The notes beneath the pieces are model-generated. The model searched no databases. It was not told the DNA's origin and saw only the letters and a program-made list of their open reading frames with translations. A program made the translations under genes and the position numbers. Shown in pieces: positions 1 through 7,708 of a DNA stretch of 32,912 nucleotides. The stretch is taken from IMG/VR virus record IMGVR_UViG_3300036772_000193, positions 1-32,912 of that record. One strand, 5' to 3'. The stretch comes from a virus. Within the stretch, counting starts at the first letter, position 1, and each line of letters starts with the position of its first letter.

Positions 1-501
1 CTGGTCAATACGTCGGCCGCGTGGGCATTGGGCGATACCTATCAGGTCACCGGCACCCTTACCTGTTTGGTGACTACGAAGACGATTACCGAGATGATCC
101 TCTCGGACACCACGACTTTGTCGGGCACGACGACGATCGCGACATCATCGCAAGCCGCGGGCGCGACGACAGTGACCTTAACCGCCGGCGCAAATTTGCC
201 AACCGCTGGCAACTTCTACATCCAGGTTGAGAATGAAGTGCAGCTTGTCACCGCTGGGCAGAATTCCAATACCTTCACGGTGACGCGCGGAGCGCTCGGC
301 AGCACCTCGGCCGCACACGCAATCGGCGTTGCGGTAACGTGCGGTGGTGATGGCGGAGCATCAGCGGTGGCCCTCGGCGGTCAGACCGCCACAGTGGGTG
401 CGGCGCAGGGCGGCAGTAACTTCTGTCACGCCGATTTTGCCGGCATCGCGCTCAATGTCAACGACTCGATCCTGTTCACGGTAAAAGATCAGCTGACCTG
501 A
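1..501 (+). CDS. Partial beta-rich phage accessory protein (5' end outside window)
   Basis: The reading frame is open from the first base, so the N-terminus lies upstream; at least 166 residues are visible. The sequence is rich in Thr, Ala, Gly and Val with alternating hydrophobic positions, as in beta-sandwich or fibre modules. A Val/Thr-rich stretch around residues 45-105 ends in a VTRGALGSTSAAH motif, which resembles a segment I have seen repeatedly in phage structural proteins. Three Cys residues are visible, which would suit an exported protein, but no signal peptide can be seen because the start is missing. The stop shares its A with the ATG of the next gene (TGATG), so the two are probably translationally coupled. 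I do not recognise a named family; a virion surface or secreted accessory protein is inference. Confidence 0.6.
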   Translation: MVNTSAAWALGDTYQVTGTLTCLVTTKTITEMILSDTTTLSGTTTIATSSQAAGATTVTLTAGANLPTAGNFYIQVENEVQLVTAGQNSNTFTVTRGALGSTSAAHAIGVAVTCGGDGGASAVALGGQTATVGAAQGGSNFCHADFAGIALNVNDSILFTVKDQLT

Positions 502-1139
502 TGCCGGAGATCGAGCGCGTCACGTACAACCCGCGCATTTTTGATGTTCGCAATGTCGAGCAGGCCAAGAATATCATCCTCACCCCGGAGATGGGCAAAT
601 CAAGCGCCTTCCGCTGGGAATGGGAGACGCCGTATCTCGTCGATTTGATCTCCGAGAAATGCGGCCTTACGCAAGACAGTTGGGTGCTCGACTTCGGTTG
701 CGGGATTGGGCGGCTCGCCAAGCCTCTCATTGAGAGACATGGGTGCAAGATCGTCGGTGTGGATATGGCGGCTTCGATGCGGGCGTTGTCGATGAGCTAT
801 GTCAGCTCGCCGAATTTCTTCGCAATCGCGCCAGGCATGCTGCCTGAATTGCCGATCCAGTTTGATCTCGCTCTGTGTGTGTGGACGTTGCAGCACTGCC
901 TCAATCCAATCGAGGAAATCAAGCTGATACGCGATGCTCTCGTTTTCGGCGGTGAACTATTTGTTCTTAATAACAACGGGCGCGCGGTGCCGACATTCGA
1001 ACACACCTGGGTCAATGACGGGATCGACGTAAAGACCCTCCTGCGCGACGCCTCTTTCGGGGAACTAGAGCTAGGCGAGCCGAAAATCGGCATCCAGGAC
1101 GCCGAGAAATGGTGCTTCTGGGGGCTCTATCGCGCGTGA
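501..1139 (+). CDS. Class I SAM-dependent methyltransferase
   Basis: A 212-residue protein with a clear Rossmann-fold SAM-binding motif I, VLDFGCGIGRL at residues 62-72, and an acidic motif II, GVDMAASM near residue 86, typical of class I methyltransferases of the Methyltransf_11/25 type. A motif-IV-like segment (DLALCVWTLQHC) and the post-motif region with a GGELFVLNN strand follow in the right order. The length fits a stand-alone small-molecule or sugar methyltransferase with no extra domain. The ATG overlaps the stop of the preceding frame by one base, and the next gene starts with GTG inside the stop (GTGA). The substrate cannot be told from sequence. Its place beside a GH16-like protein, and the second methyltransferase domain at 26408-29059, make a sugar or capsule substrate an attractive but unproven guess. 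Confidence 0.85.
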   Translation: MPEIERVTYNPRIFDVRNVEQAKNIILTPEMGKSSAFRWEWETPYLVDLISEKCGLTQDSWVLDFGCGIGRLAKPLIERHGCKIVGVDMAASMRALSMSYVSSPNFFAIAPGMLPELPIQFDLALCVWTLQHCLNPIEEIKLIRDALVFGGELFVLNNNGRAVPTFEHTWVNDGIDVKTLLRDASFGELELGEPKIGIQDAEKWCFWGLYRA

Positions 1140-1648
1140 ACCGATGGCTGACGCTGCCCATAATCATCGCGTTTTTTTCAACCGCAGCGGAGGGCAAGCC
1201 TCATTCGATAAACGGTGCATGCGGTAGTGCTGATGCCGTCCCGACAAGCGTTCAGCCGAGCACCAATCTCTGCTCGGCCGGAACGGCTAGTTCGGTTACG
1301 GGGAGCGGTCCTTGGTCTTGGAGTTGCCACGGCTCAAGGGGCGGCTCAACGGCGCAGTGCTCGGCTCCTTATGGCGCGCCACCCCCGCCGGTTCTGATGT
1401 TGAGCTTCTCTCCGCCAAATCCTTCCCTCCCGGAAACCTCGCCATTGGGTACGATTGTAGCCACAGTCACCGCAGCCTGGAGCGATGGAAGCGCCTTTAC
1501 TGGCGCATTGGGATTTGCCGGGCCTTATTTTGATGATGGTGGCACGTTTGCGCTTTCGGGCAATAAGGTCGTCGTGAGCCCTCTTGGGATGGGTCTTCTT
1601 GCTGATGGCGGCACTACTCAGTTTGTGACCATCAACGCAGTTCAATAA
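1136..1648 (+). CDS. Secreted protein with Cys-rich motif and Ig/cadherin-like domain
   Basis: I chose the GTG at 1136 because it gives a 4-base GTGA overlap with the methyltransferase stop and places a short basic segment plus hydrophobic core (LTLPIIIAFFSTAAEG) right at the N-terminus, a plausible Sec signal peptide; an ATG at 1109 would bury it. The mature part begins with a Cys-containing module (NGACGS ... NLCSAG ... WSWSC ... AQCSA), a motif common in exported bacterial and phage-encoded proteins. After a Pro-rich linker, residues about 84-170 form a domain with PxxPLGTxVAxV and DGSxFxGxLxF signatures. A related copy sits in the 1027-residue protein at 3473-6556. The function is unknown; export is inferred from the signal peptide and the Cys pattern. 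Confidence 0.7.
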   Translation: MNRWLTLPIIIAFFSTAAEGKPHSINGACGSADAVPTSVQPSTNLCSAGTASSVTGSGPWSWSCHGSRGGSTAQCSAPYGAPPPPVLMLSFSPPNPSLPETSPLGTIVATVTAAWSDGSAFTGALGFAGPYFDDGGTFALSGNKVVVSPLGMGLLADGGTTQFVTINAVQ

Positions 1649-1649
1649 T

Positions 1650-2723
1650 TTGAAAAATACAAAATGGGTCGCCGAACACCTGTACATAGGGTTCGTGGCG
1701 CTGCTGTTGTCGTTCTCATGCGCTGTCGCGCAATCGACATCGAGTAATCTGGCTATAACAGTCACCCCCTCGGCCGCTAATATGTCGCCGCCGACTGGCT
1801 ATACTGCGGGAAACCTGTACGCTGAGGACAATTTCAGTTCAACTTCGCTAGACACGACGAAGTGGAATAATAATGAAGGCGCTTACGCATATGGTAGAGC
1901 AGGGAACAACGGAAGTCTTCCTGCCCCGTACTCGGCTCAGAATTCTGGGAGCTTTTTTGTAGAATATTTTGATCCATACCCATATGGGTACAGTACTCAG
2001 CTTGTTGCGGGCCAAACATCATTACAAAGAGTTACAGCCAACTGCGGAACAGAGCCCCAATGTTTACTTATGACTGCCACGCAAAATACACATTTTAGTC
2101 CGTTCTATTGGGCCACTTCTGCGCTATCCAGTTATTCTACTGGAACAAATTTCCCCAGCATGCGCCTAACGGGCTGCACGAATGCTTGTTATTTTCAGAT
2201 TAGATCACAGATGCCGGACGCTCGATATGGTATGTGGCCTGCCATTTATTTTCTTGGTGATGGCTCTGCCTGCGCTGGGCAAGGCAATTGTGATGAAACT
2301 GATCTACATGAGGGTGGCTTTGTCACCACAAATGGTAGTGCTGCCGCGAATACGCTTATCCATAGTAATTGCCTCTGGGCATCAGGATGTAATAATGTTG
2401 GAAAGACGTTTACCTCTCCTTCTGATTTATCGACTGGTTATCATATCTATGGCGCAGAATATGTTCCTGGGCAAAGATGGTCTACTTATTTTGATGGAAC
2501 TATAGTTGGGCAATGGGCAACAAATTGTACTGGGTTGGTTAATTGTACGACGAGTAGCTTTGTACCAAGTCATGATTATGAAGTGATTATAGATTTTGAA
2601 GTCGCGTGCGGCACTGGTGAAACTGGATGTAGCTCGCCGAGTGGCTTCCGCACCACAACTGACGGAGTCCATAATGGCCCGTACTTCTATTACATCAACG
2701 ATGTGCAACTTTATCGTAAGTAA
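1650..2723 (+). CDS. Secreted GH16-like glycan hydrolase (putative depolymerase)
   Basis: A 357-residue protein with an N-terminal signal peptide (hydrophobic core IGFVALLLSFSCAVAQ, cleavage probably after Gln28). The GH16 jelly-roll signature is visible: MPDARYGMWPAIYFLG around 188-203, then DETDLHEGG, which fits the family's catalytic E-x-D-x-x-E pattern with Glu216, Asp218 and Glu221. GH16 enzymes cleave beta-1,3/1,4 glucans, agarose, carrageenan and related polymers; the substrate here cannot be told. Many Cys residues suit oxidative folding outside the cytoplasm. The only in-frame start giving the full signal peptide is the TTG at 1650, two bases after the preceding stop. The gene is clearly AT-richer than its neighbours, with many TAT, AAT and ATT codons, which points to recent transfer. 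The GH16 assignment is fairly firm; a role as capsule depolymerase is inference. Confidence 0.8.
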   Translation: MKNTKWVAEHLYIGFVALLLSFSCAVAQSTSSNLAITVTPSAANMSPPTGYTAGNLYAEDNFSSTSLDTTKWNNNEGAYAYGRAGNNGSLPAPYSAQNSGSFFVEYFDPYPYGYSTQLVAGQTSLQRVTANCGTEPQCLLMTATQNTHFSPFYWATSALSSYSTGTNFPSMRLTGCTNACYFQIRSQMPDARYGMWPAIYFLGDGSACAGQGNCDETDLHEGGFVTTNGSAAANTLIHSNCLWASGCNNVGKTFTSPSDLSTGYHIYGAEYVPGQRWSTYFDGTIVGQWATNCTGLVNCTTSSFVPSHDYEVIIDFEVACGTGETGCSSPSGFRTTTDGVHNGPYFYYINDVQLYRK

Positions 2724-2735
2724 GATTGCGAGAAC

Positions 2736-3476
2736 ATGGTAACCCGAGTAGGTGGCGGCTTCAGCAACAACTCCGGTGCAGGCGGCGTTGCGAGTCTGGC
2801 TCTTACCTACTCTCCTACAGCCTCCAATACGCTGTGCGTTACCTGCAAGGCCAGCATAAATACCGGCACGTTCGTCGTCGGGGACGTGACGGTCGCCGAC
2901 AACGCGACTGGAGGAAGCAGCACTTATGTAAATCCGACCGCCGGGTTCGCCGGCTCGGGTACGGCCGAGGGGGCCTGGGTGCTCTATTGCCAAAGTCTGA
3001 AGAGCGGCGCGACGTCGGTCACGATGACGATCGCCAATCATGTTGCAACGGCGGTTACCAGCATTGACATCACCGTCGACGAATACAACAGCGTCGGTCT
3101 TTTCGACGTGGCTATTATGAATCTTCAAGCTAGCGCGACCAACGCGACGGACAACATAACCAGCGGCAACCTGACGACGACGGCCGCTAGTGATTGGCTG
3201 TGGAGCCGGGCTTGGAACGATACTGGTGGCGGCGTGCTATCGGTCGGGACTGGTTTTACGCTGGGCTTTACGCCCTCGCCCGGAACCGCGTGGGGAGGTA
3301 CCGAGTACAAAACCTGCGGCGCGGCGGGGGCCTATGCCGCGACCTGGACCTACAGCATCACGGGCACGCGTACCTTTACCGCCGCGATGGCGTTTAAGCC
3401 AAGCGGCATCCAGACCACCCAGCCGCTAATCCTCACTGCAGGCACTTTCCAGACGGTAACGCGCACAGTCGGATGA
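2736..3476 (+). CDS. Beta-sandwich surface protein of unknown function
   Basis: 246 residues from ATG 2736, without an obvious signal peptide. Residues 10-225 follow a pattern I know from exported or surface-attached bacterial proteins and phage fibre modules: a strand-rich start (SLALTYSPTASNTLCV), a 'VTVADNATGGSSTYVN' segment, a 'VTMTIANHVATAVTSIDITVDEYN' like core, and an ending in AMAFKPSG. No enzymatic motif is seen. The last 16 residues (LILTAGTFQTVTRTVG) look like one unit of the short repeat that fills the following protein, and the stop overlaps that gene's ATG (ATGA at 3473-3476). The two may therefore have been, or still act as, one polypeptide or one complex. The function is unknown; a fibre or decoration role is inference from context. 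Confidence 0.65.
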   Translation: MVTRVGGGFSNNSGAGGVASLALTYSPTASNTLCVTCKASINTGTFVVGDVTVADNATGGSSTYVNPTAGFAGSGTAEGAWVLYCQSLKSGATSVTMTIANHVATAVTSIDITVDEYNSVGLFDVAIMNLQASATNATDNITSGNLTTTAASDWLWSRAWNDTGGGVLSVGTGFTLGFTPSPGTAWGGTEYKTCGAAGAYAATWTYSITGTRTFTAAMAFKPSGIQTTQPLILTAGTFQTVTRTVG

Positions 3477-6400
3477 CGCAATTCACAAAGACCGTCAGCA
3501 TCAGCGAGGGGCAGCACGCCTCACTGACCGCGTCCGGCCACATCGGCACCCTTGGCGATCCGCAGGCGGTTACCGTAATCCGGAGCGCATCCCATGCGCT
3601 CGCGATGACCCAGTCAGAAGCGATTTCGGCGCAGAAGCAGCTGACGCGACCAGCCGTAATCCTGTCTAGTCCCGAGGCCTTTTCGATCCCGAGAGCGATG
3701 GCGCACAATGTTGCGCCGTCAACGGCGGGGTTGGTAAGCGCAGGAAAGGCAATTGCCCGGGCGGTCATGGCGAGTGACGGGCAAAATCTAGCGGCGTTAC
3801 GCCGGACGGCGAGACCGCTTGCGCTTGCGATGGCTGAATCTCTTGTCCGTCTATTGACGCCGATCAAGCCATTCGCTCTGACTGACGGCGAGACTCTATC
3901 GGCGGCGCGGGGATATCCCAGGACGACAGCCCCCTTATCGCCATCATCTCTGAGCTTGTCGGAACTCAAGCTGTTCGGGCGGATCGTCAGTATCACCGAG
4001 GGTGAAATTGTCACCGCCGCCAAACAAACAGCAAAGGGTGTCTCCTTCGCGGATTCCGAGGCGATCAACCAAAGCGTGATCGCAAGATGGTCACGCTCTC
4101 TCGCCGCGGGTTCTCAACTCGGGTTCGTGCGGGTACCCGGGCGGCTGGCAGCATTTGCGGATCCGGCGACTGTGAGCGGCGTACAGAGACTTGTGATCGC
4201 GCGTTCGGCAAGTGTGCCGCAGGGCGAACTTGTTACGGCCAGCGCGCCGGCAATCCGCCTCTATGGCGCAAGCATCGCTGCGGCCATTCCGATAAATATT
4301 GTCCGGCGCGTCGCTCATGCGGTCAGCGTGGCGCAAGGCGCGGCGCTACTGACGGCAAAATTCGCAACCAAGACCATTAGCGCATCTCTGGCCGAACTCG
4401 TCGCGCTAGGACAGCAGACGGCCCACGGCGCGCTGCTCTTGTCAACCAACGCGCTTGCCGCCGGGCGCAAGATTGGTCATCGCCAAGGACTTAGCCAAAG
4501 CCAGATCGTCACGCATGGCCGCGCGAACGCCAAGAATGTGACTTCGGCATTGCCTGAGGCCCTGGCTTTGCTGCGCGCCGGCACCTTCGGACTTCTCCAG
4601 AATTTCAGCCAGCCGAGCATTCTGCGGGTTGTCAAGAACAACATGCCGGCAATTGCTTTTGCCTCTGGGTCGACGATAATAATCGTGCGGCAGTTTACCA
4701 AGGCGATCGCACAAATCATAAGCAATACAGCTATCGCTATAAGGCAGACATCAGCGTTACGTAGCGTCTCTCTGGTGTCCGGGAACGCCGCTGTCGCCAT
4801 CACATTCATAAGGCGGGCCGGGGTCGTCGTTTCGCTCGTGCGTAGTCCGCAGCAAATCCAGCTGTTCCTGGCGAGAACGTTGACTCATCCGCTGAGTTGG
4901 TCGCAGGGAAACGTCTTGTCGAGCATAACCGTGCCGATCAAGCACACATTTTTGCTCGCCAATCAGATCGCCACTACCGTCAACCGGCAGTTGGGATCCA
5001 CAATCGGTGTCGTGCAAGCGGCGCGGATAATTACCCGGGCAGTCGGCACGCTCGCTAGTTCCGGATCTACCCAATTGCTATCGGTGTTTACAGCGCGGAC
5101 CGGTCCGACGCTGGGTTTGGTTGGGCTGCTGCAGCCGGAGTCAACGTCGGCATCGCGGCAAGCGACACTCCAAAAGACGATTATCCTTCCCGCCGATCCG
5201 GTTATTGCATTCAACCCGCCGGCCCCGTCCATCCCGAACACAACCCCGTTAGGTGCCAGAGTCGCGCAGATCATCGTCACAATGACCGACGGGAGTCCGT
5301 TCGCCGGGCAATTGAGTTTCGGGCCGCCGAATCAGAATGACAGTGGGATTTACGCGATCGACAACAATATCGCGCCAGTCACCTATACCGGCAACAACTT
5401 TATCACGATCAACCCTACTGGGCCTGGGGTTGGAGCGGAAGGCGGCAATATCGACAACATTACCGCCGTCGCGACGGTCGTGCCGACGCGTATGTTTAAT
5501 ATGATCTCATCGACACGGCAGAGATTTGCCAGCGCGCATCCCGTGCTCGTGCTGCTTTCGTCACCGCAATCCATGGCGATGCGGCGCTTCGTCTCCAAGG
5601 CTCTCGCGGCCCTCACACCGCAGTTGTTGGCGGCACAGAACGGAGCGGCGCATTTCAGAACATTGGCGACGGCGCATGCGCAAATCTCAGCGGTCGCGCG
5701 CGCGGCGATTAAAAACCTGCCAGCGGTAGCGCTGGGGCAAGTCGTGGCCAGCGGCTCACGCATTGGCAAGACAATCCGCGCGTTCAGCGCGGCGGTCGCG
5801 TCGACCAACAAGCAAAGGTTTAAAGCGGCGGTTTTCAATATAGCTGAGGCATTAACTGCGGCGGGGCAGCGCACTACGGGTAGACAGTCGGTCTCGCTCG
5901 CCTCTGGGCAATCGGCGGCTCTCGTGCGCCAGCCGCAGAAACTCATCCTTCCGATGCTGGGTTCGCAGATCTCGCGAATCATGGGAATTGCTCGCGCAGT
6001 GGTTCTGGCGATGCCGGAAACGCTCATCGGTGGTCGCCTCAAATTATCGATCCTCGCATTCTCGCACGCGCAGAGCGTTACCGCGCTGCGGCAGTCCGCT
6101 CACCAGCGGACGATCGCAATGGTCAGTTCGCTTTTCCAAACCTTGAGGCAGGTTCACGTTTTCTATTTGAATGTGACGCAAACGCTGGTACAGGCGAACG
6201 TCAATCGCATCGGCAAACTAGTCAGGGTATTGGCGCCCTATATCCTCGCGCGGACGACCGGTCGTTTCGTGGCGATAGCGGCGGGTATCGCGCAAAGCGT
6301 ATCGGTCGCGACTGTAAATCTCAGGCATGGCGGTGTTCAGGCCGTTATTGCACAGACCCAGCGGGTTACGAGCATCGCCAGCGCGGTTCGACCGTGGCCC

Positions 6401-6556
6401 CATGGGTTTGATCCAACTGCGATGATCGCGTCGGCGCAGCGGTTAGTGGTCGATATGGCCTCTGCAATCGCGCCGATCCTTCCGACGTCTGCGGTGTTGC
6501 GATTGGGTCGCGCGCTGCGACCACTTTATGCGAGACGTCGCTTTATCAAGCGATGA
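3473..6556 (+). CDS. Giant short-repeat protein with embedded Ig-like domain
   Basis: 1027 residues composed almost entirely of degenerate units of about 18-20 residues. By eye I count roughly 45-50, each approximating (V/I/L)-x-(L/F)-(A/S)-x-(S/G)-x-x-(Q/E)-x-(V/L)-x-x-x-(R/K)-x-x-x-(K/R). Examples are VSITEGEIVTAAKQTAKG, VSVAQGAALLTAKFATKT and ISASLAELVALGQQTAHG. The array is broken once, at about residues 576-670, by an Ig/cadherin-like domain (PSIPNTTPLGARVAQI, then DGSPFAGQLSF) related to the C-terminal domain of the protein encoded at 1136-1648. The C-terminus is basic (LYARRRFIKR). There is no signal peptide and there are no Cys-rich parts. Such periodicity suggests a solenoid or an elongated fibre. 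The start overlaps the previous stop (ATGA), as the stop does the next start. I know no function for this family. Confidence 0.75.
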   Translation: MTQFTKTVSISEGQHASLTASGHIGTLGDPQAVTVIRSASHALAMTQSEAISAQKQLTRPAVILSSPEAFSIPRAMAHNVAPSTAGLVSAGKAIARAVMASDGQNLAALRRTARPLALAMAESLVRLLTPIKPFALTDGETLSAARGYPRTTAPLSPSSLSLSELKLFGRIVSITEGEIVTAAKQTAKGVSFADSEAINQSVIARWSRSLAAGSQLGFVRVPGRLAAFADPATVSGVQRLVIARSASVPQGELVTASAPAIRLYGASIAAAIPINIVRRVAHAVSVAQGAALLTAKFATKTISASLAELVALGQQTAHGALLLSTNALAAGRKIGHRQGLSQSQIVTHGRANAKNVTSALPEALALLRAGTFGLLQNFSQPSILRVVKNNMPAIAFASGSTIIIVRQFTKAIAQIISNTAIAIRQTSALRSVSLVSGNAAVAITFIRRAGVVVSLVRSPQQIQLFLARTLTHPLSWSQGNVLSSITVPIKHTFLLANQIATTVNRQLGSTIGVVQAARIITRAVGTLASSGSTQLLSVFTARTGPTLGLVGLLQPESTSASRQATLQKTIILPADPVIAFNPPAPSIPNTTPLGARVAQIIVTMTDGSPFAGQLSFGPPNQNDSGIYAIDNNIAPVTYTGNNFITINPTGPGVGAEGGNIDNITAVATVVPTRMFNMISSTRQRFASAHPVLVLLSSPQSMAMRRFVSKALAALTPQLLAAQNGAAHFRTLATAHAQISAVARAAIKNLPAVALGQVVASGSRIGKTIRAFSAAVASTNKQRFKAAVFNIAEALTAAGQRTTGRQSVSLASGQSAALVRQPQKLILPMLGSQISRIMGIARAVVLAMPETLIGGRLKLSILAFSHAQSVTALRQSAHQRTIAMVSSLFQTLRQVHVFYLNVTQTLVQANVNRIGKLVRVLAPYILARTTGRFVAIAAGIAQSVSVATVNLRHGGVQAVIAQTQRVTSIASAVRPWPHGFDPTAMIASAQRLVVDMASAIAPILPTSAVLRLGRALRPLYARRRFIKR

Positions 6557-6933
6557 GGATCTCTCCGCCGTTCGACCCGATCGAGGTCGGCGAAATCGAC
6601 GACTTCGGGTTTGACTTTACCAAGGACTGCCCCCCTGGGGTTTATATTCTAGACACGGCATGGAGTTGTCGGATGAGCCCCTTTAGCCACGGGAGTGATC
6701 CTGCGCCGCAATCCCGCGTCTCGGGTGGCCGCGGCGGCAAGGGACGGGCGGTGACGACGGTCGCGATCGGCGACGGAGCGCCGGTCGCCGGTCAATGGTC
6801 GGTTGCGACGATCGGGCCAATGCCCGCCTCGGCAGCGGGTGGAGACTACATTCTCGACGCTGTTGCCTATCTCAGCGACACCCGACAAGTCGCTTACTAT
6901 GCGATTCTACGGTGTGTCTTACCAGGACAATAG
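6553..6933 (+). CDS. Conserved small phage protein, unknown function
   Basis: 126 residues from an ATG that overlaps the previous stop (ATGA). The arrangement of an N-terminal 'FDPIEVGEIDDFGFDFTKD' acidic segment, a central strand ending in TAWSCRMSP, and a C-terminal hydrophobic pattern (DYILDAVAYLSDTRQVAYYAILRCVLP) matches small proteins often found among structural genes of proteobacterial siphophages. These look like small beta-sandwich domains. No catalytic motif is present. The gene is followed, after ten bases containing a good GGAG, by the next ORF. A minor virion protein is the most likely role, inferred from position only. Confidence 0.7.
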   Translation: MRISPPFDPIEVGEIDDFGFDFTKDCPPGVYILDTAWSCRMSPFSHGSDPAPQSRVSGGRGGKGRAVTTVAIGDGAPVAGQWSVATIGPMPASAAGGDYILDAVAYLSDTRQVAYYAILRCVLPGQ

Positions 6934-6943
6934 GAGAAATGTG

Positions 6944-7459
6944 ATGCCAATGAACATGTGGGGCCTGCCGGGCGAGATCTATCTGTGCCGCAGTTCGGTC
7001 CGCTATACCGCTGATAGCGGCGGCTTCATCGCCAATGTCGCGAACAATGATGTCCCCGATCTTCTCGATGCCGCATGCTTTCCGATGGCACTCAGCGGCG
7101 TCACTGGTAGATTGATCGGCGCCAACATGAACGCGACGACCGATCAGCCGATCCCGCTCAACGTGCCGACCGGTGCGCGATACCTGCTTAACAAGATCTG
7201 GCTGGGCAACGCATCCATATCCCTGACGACTGCGGCCGGCGGCTTTTATACGGCCGCGTCGAAGGGCGGCACCGTTATCGTTCTCGCGGCACAAGCCTAT
7301 ACGGCATACACCGGACCGACGGTGTATGCCGGTGTTACCGTGGTGGCGGCGCAACTGGCGCTCGCACAGACCGCCAACCCGCTCTATTTCAGCCTTACCA
7401 CAGCACAGGGCGCTGCGGCCACGGCCGATATTTTTGTGTTCGCTGACCTTATCGGTTGA
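6944..7459 (+). CDS. Conserved phage protein, possible virion component
   Basis: 171 residues from ATG 6944. This start is chosen over an upstream open stretch because GGAG lies at 6933-6936 with an 8-base spacer and the preceding gene stops at 6933. The protein has an alternating hydrophobic, Ala/Thr-rich composition in the C-terminal half (for example TVIVLAAQAYTAYTG and LYFSLTTAQGAAATADIFVF), as in phage beta-rich decoration or stabilisation proteins. No signal peptide, transmembrane helix or enzyme motif is evident. The gene lies directly upstream of a small ORF and the head protease, so a head-related role is possible. I do not recognise a named family. Confidence 0.75.
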   Translation: MPMNMWGLPGEIYLCRSSVRYTADSGGFIANVANNDVPDLLDAACFPMALSGVTGRLIGANMNATTDQPIPLNVPTGARYLLNKIWLGNASISLTTAAGGFYTAASKGGTVIVLAAQAYTAYTGPTVYAGVTVVAAQLALAQTANPLYFSLTTAQGAAATADIFVFADLIG

Positions 7460-7470
7460 GGACAAATCCA

Positions 7471-7707
7471 ATGGCCATTATCAAGACGCTAGCCGCACTC
7501 AATGAGACGACGCCGCGTTATCATATGATCGACGCGCACGGCAATCACCACACGCTGAAGCAAATAGCGGTTCCTGTCATCGGTGCATCAGCGCCGGCCG
7601 CGCTCGTGCTTGAAAGCGGAGGCAGTAGGGTCGTTCTGTCGCAAACCAACGCTACGGACCTGGCGACCGCTCTCACCACCTTCGGGACCAACGGGGTCCT
7701 CTCCTAG
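7471..7707 (+). CDS. Small phage protein, unknown function
   Basis: 78 residues from ATG 7471, preceded by a GAGGAC sequence at 7457-7462 that overlaps the upstream stop and gives a fair ribosome binding site. The product is mixed: a basic/polar start (MAIIKTLAALNETTPRYHMI) then a compact region ending in LATALTTFGTNGVLS. Nothing in it points to a catalytic function. It ends two bases before the ATG of the protease gene, so it is most likely co-transcribed and coupled with it. Its size, place and lack of low-complexity sequence make it a real gene, probably a minor head or assembly protein; that role is inference. Confidence 0.65.
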   Translation: MAIIKTLAALNETTPRYHMIDAHGNHHTLKQIAVPVIGASAPAALVLESGGSRVVLSQTNATDLATALTTFGTNGVLS

Positions 7708-7708
7708 A

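Noticed and set aside
3433-4068. Antisense ORF opposite the repeat protein (and similar ones at 5383-6042)
   Set aside because: Frames without stops opposite a repetitive GC-rich gene; no recognisable protein and no start signals.
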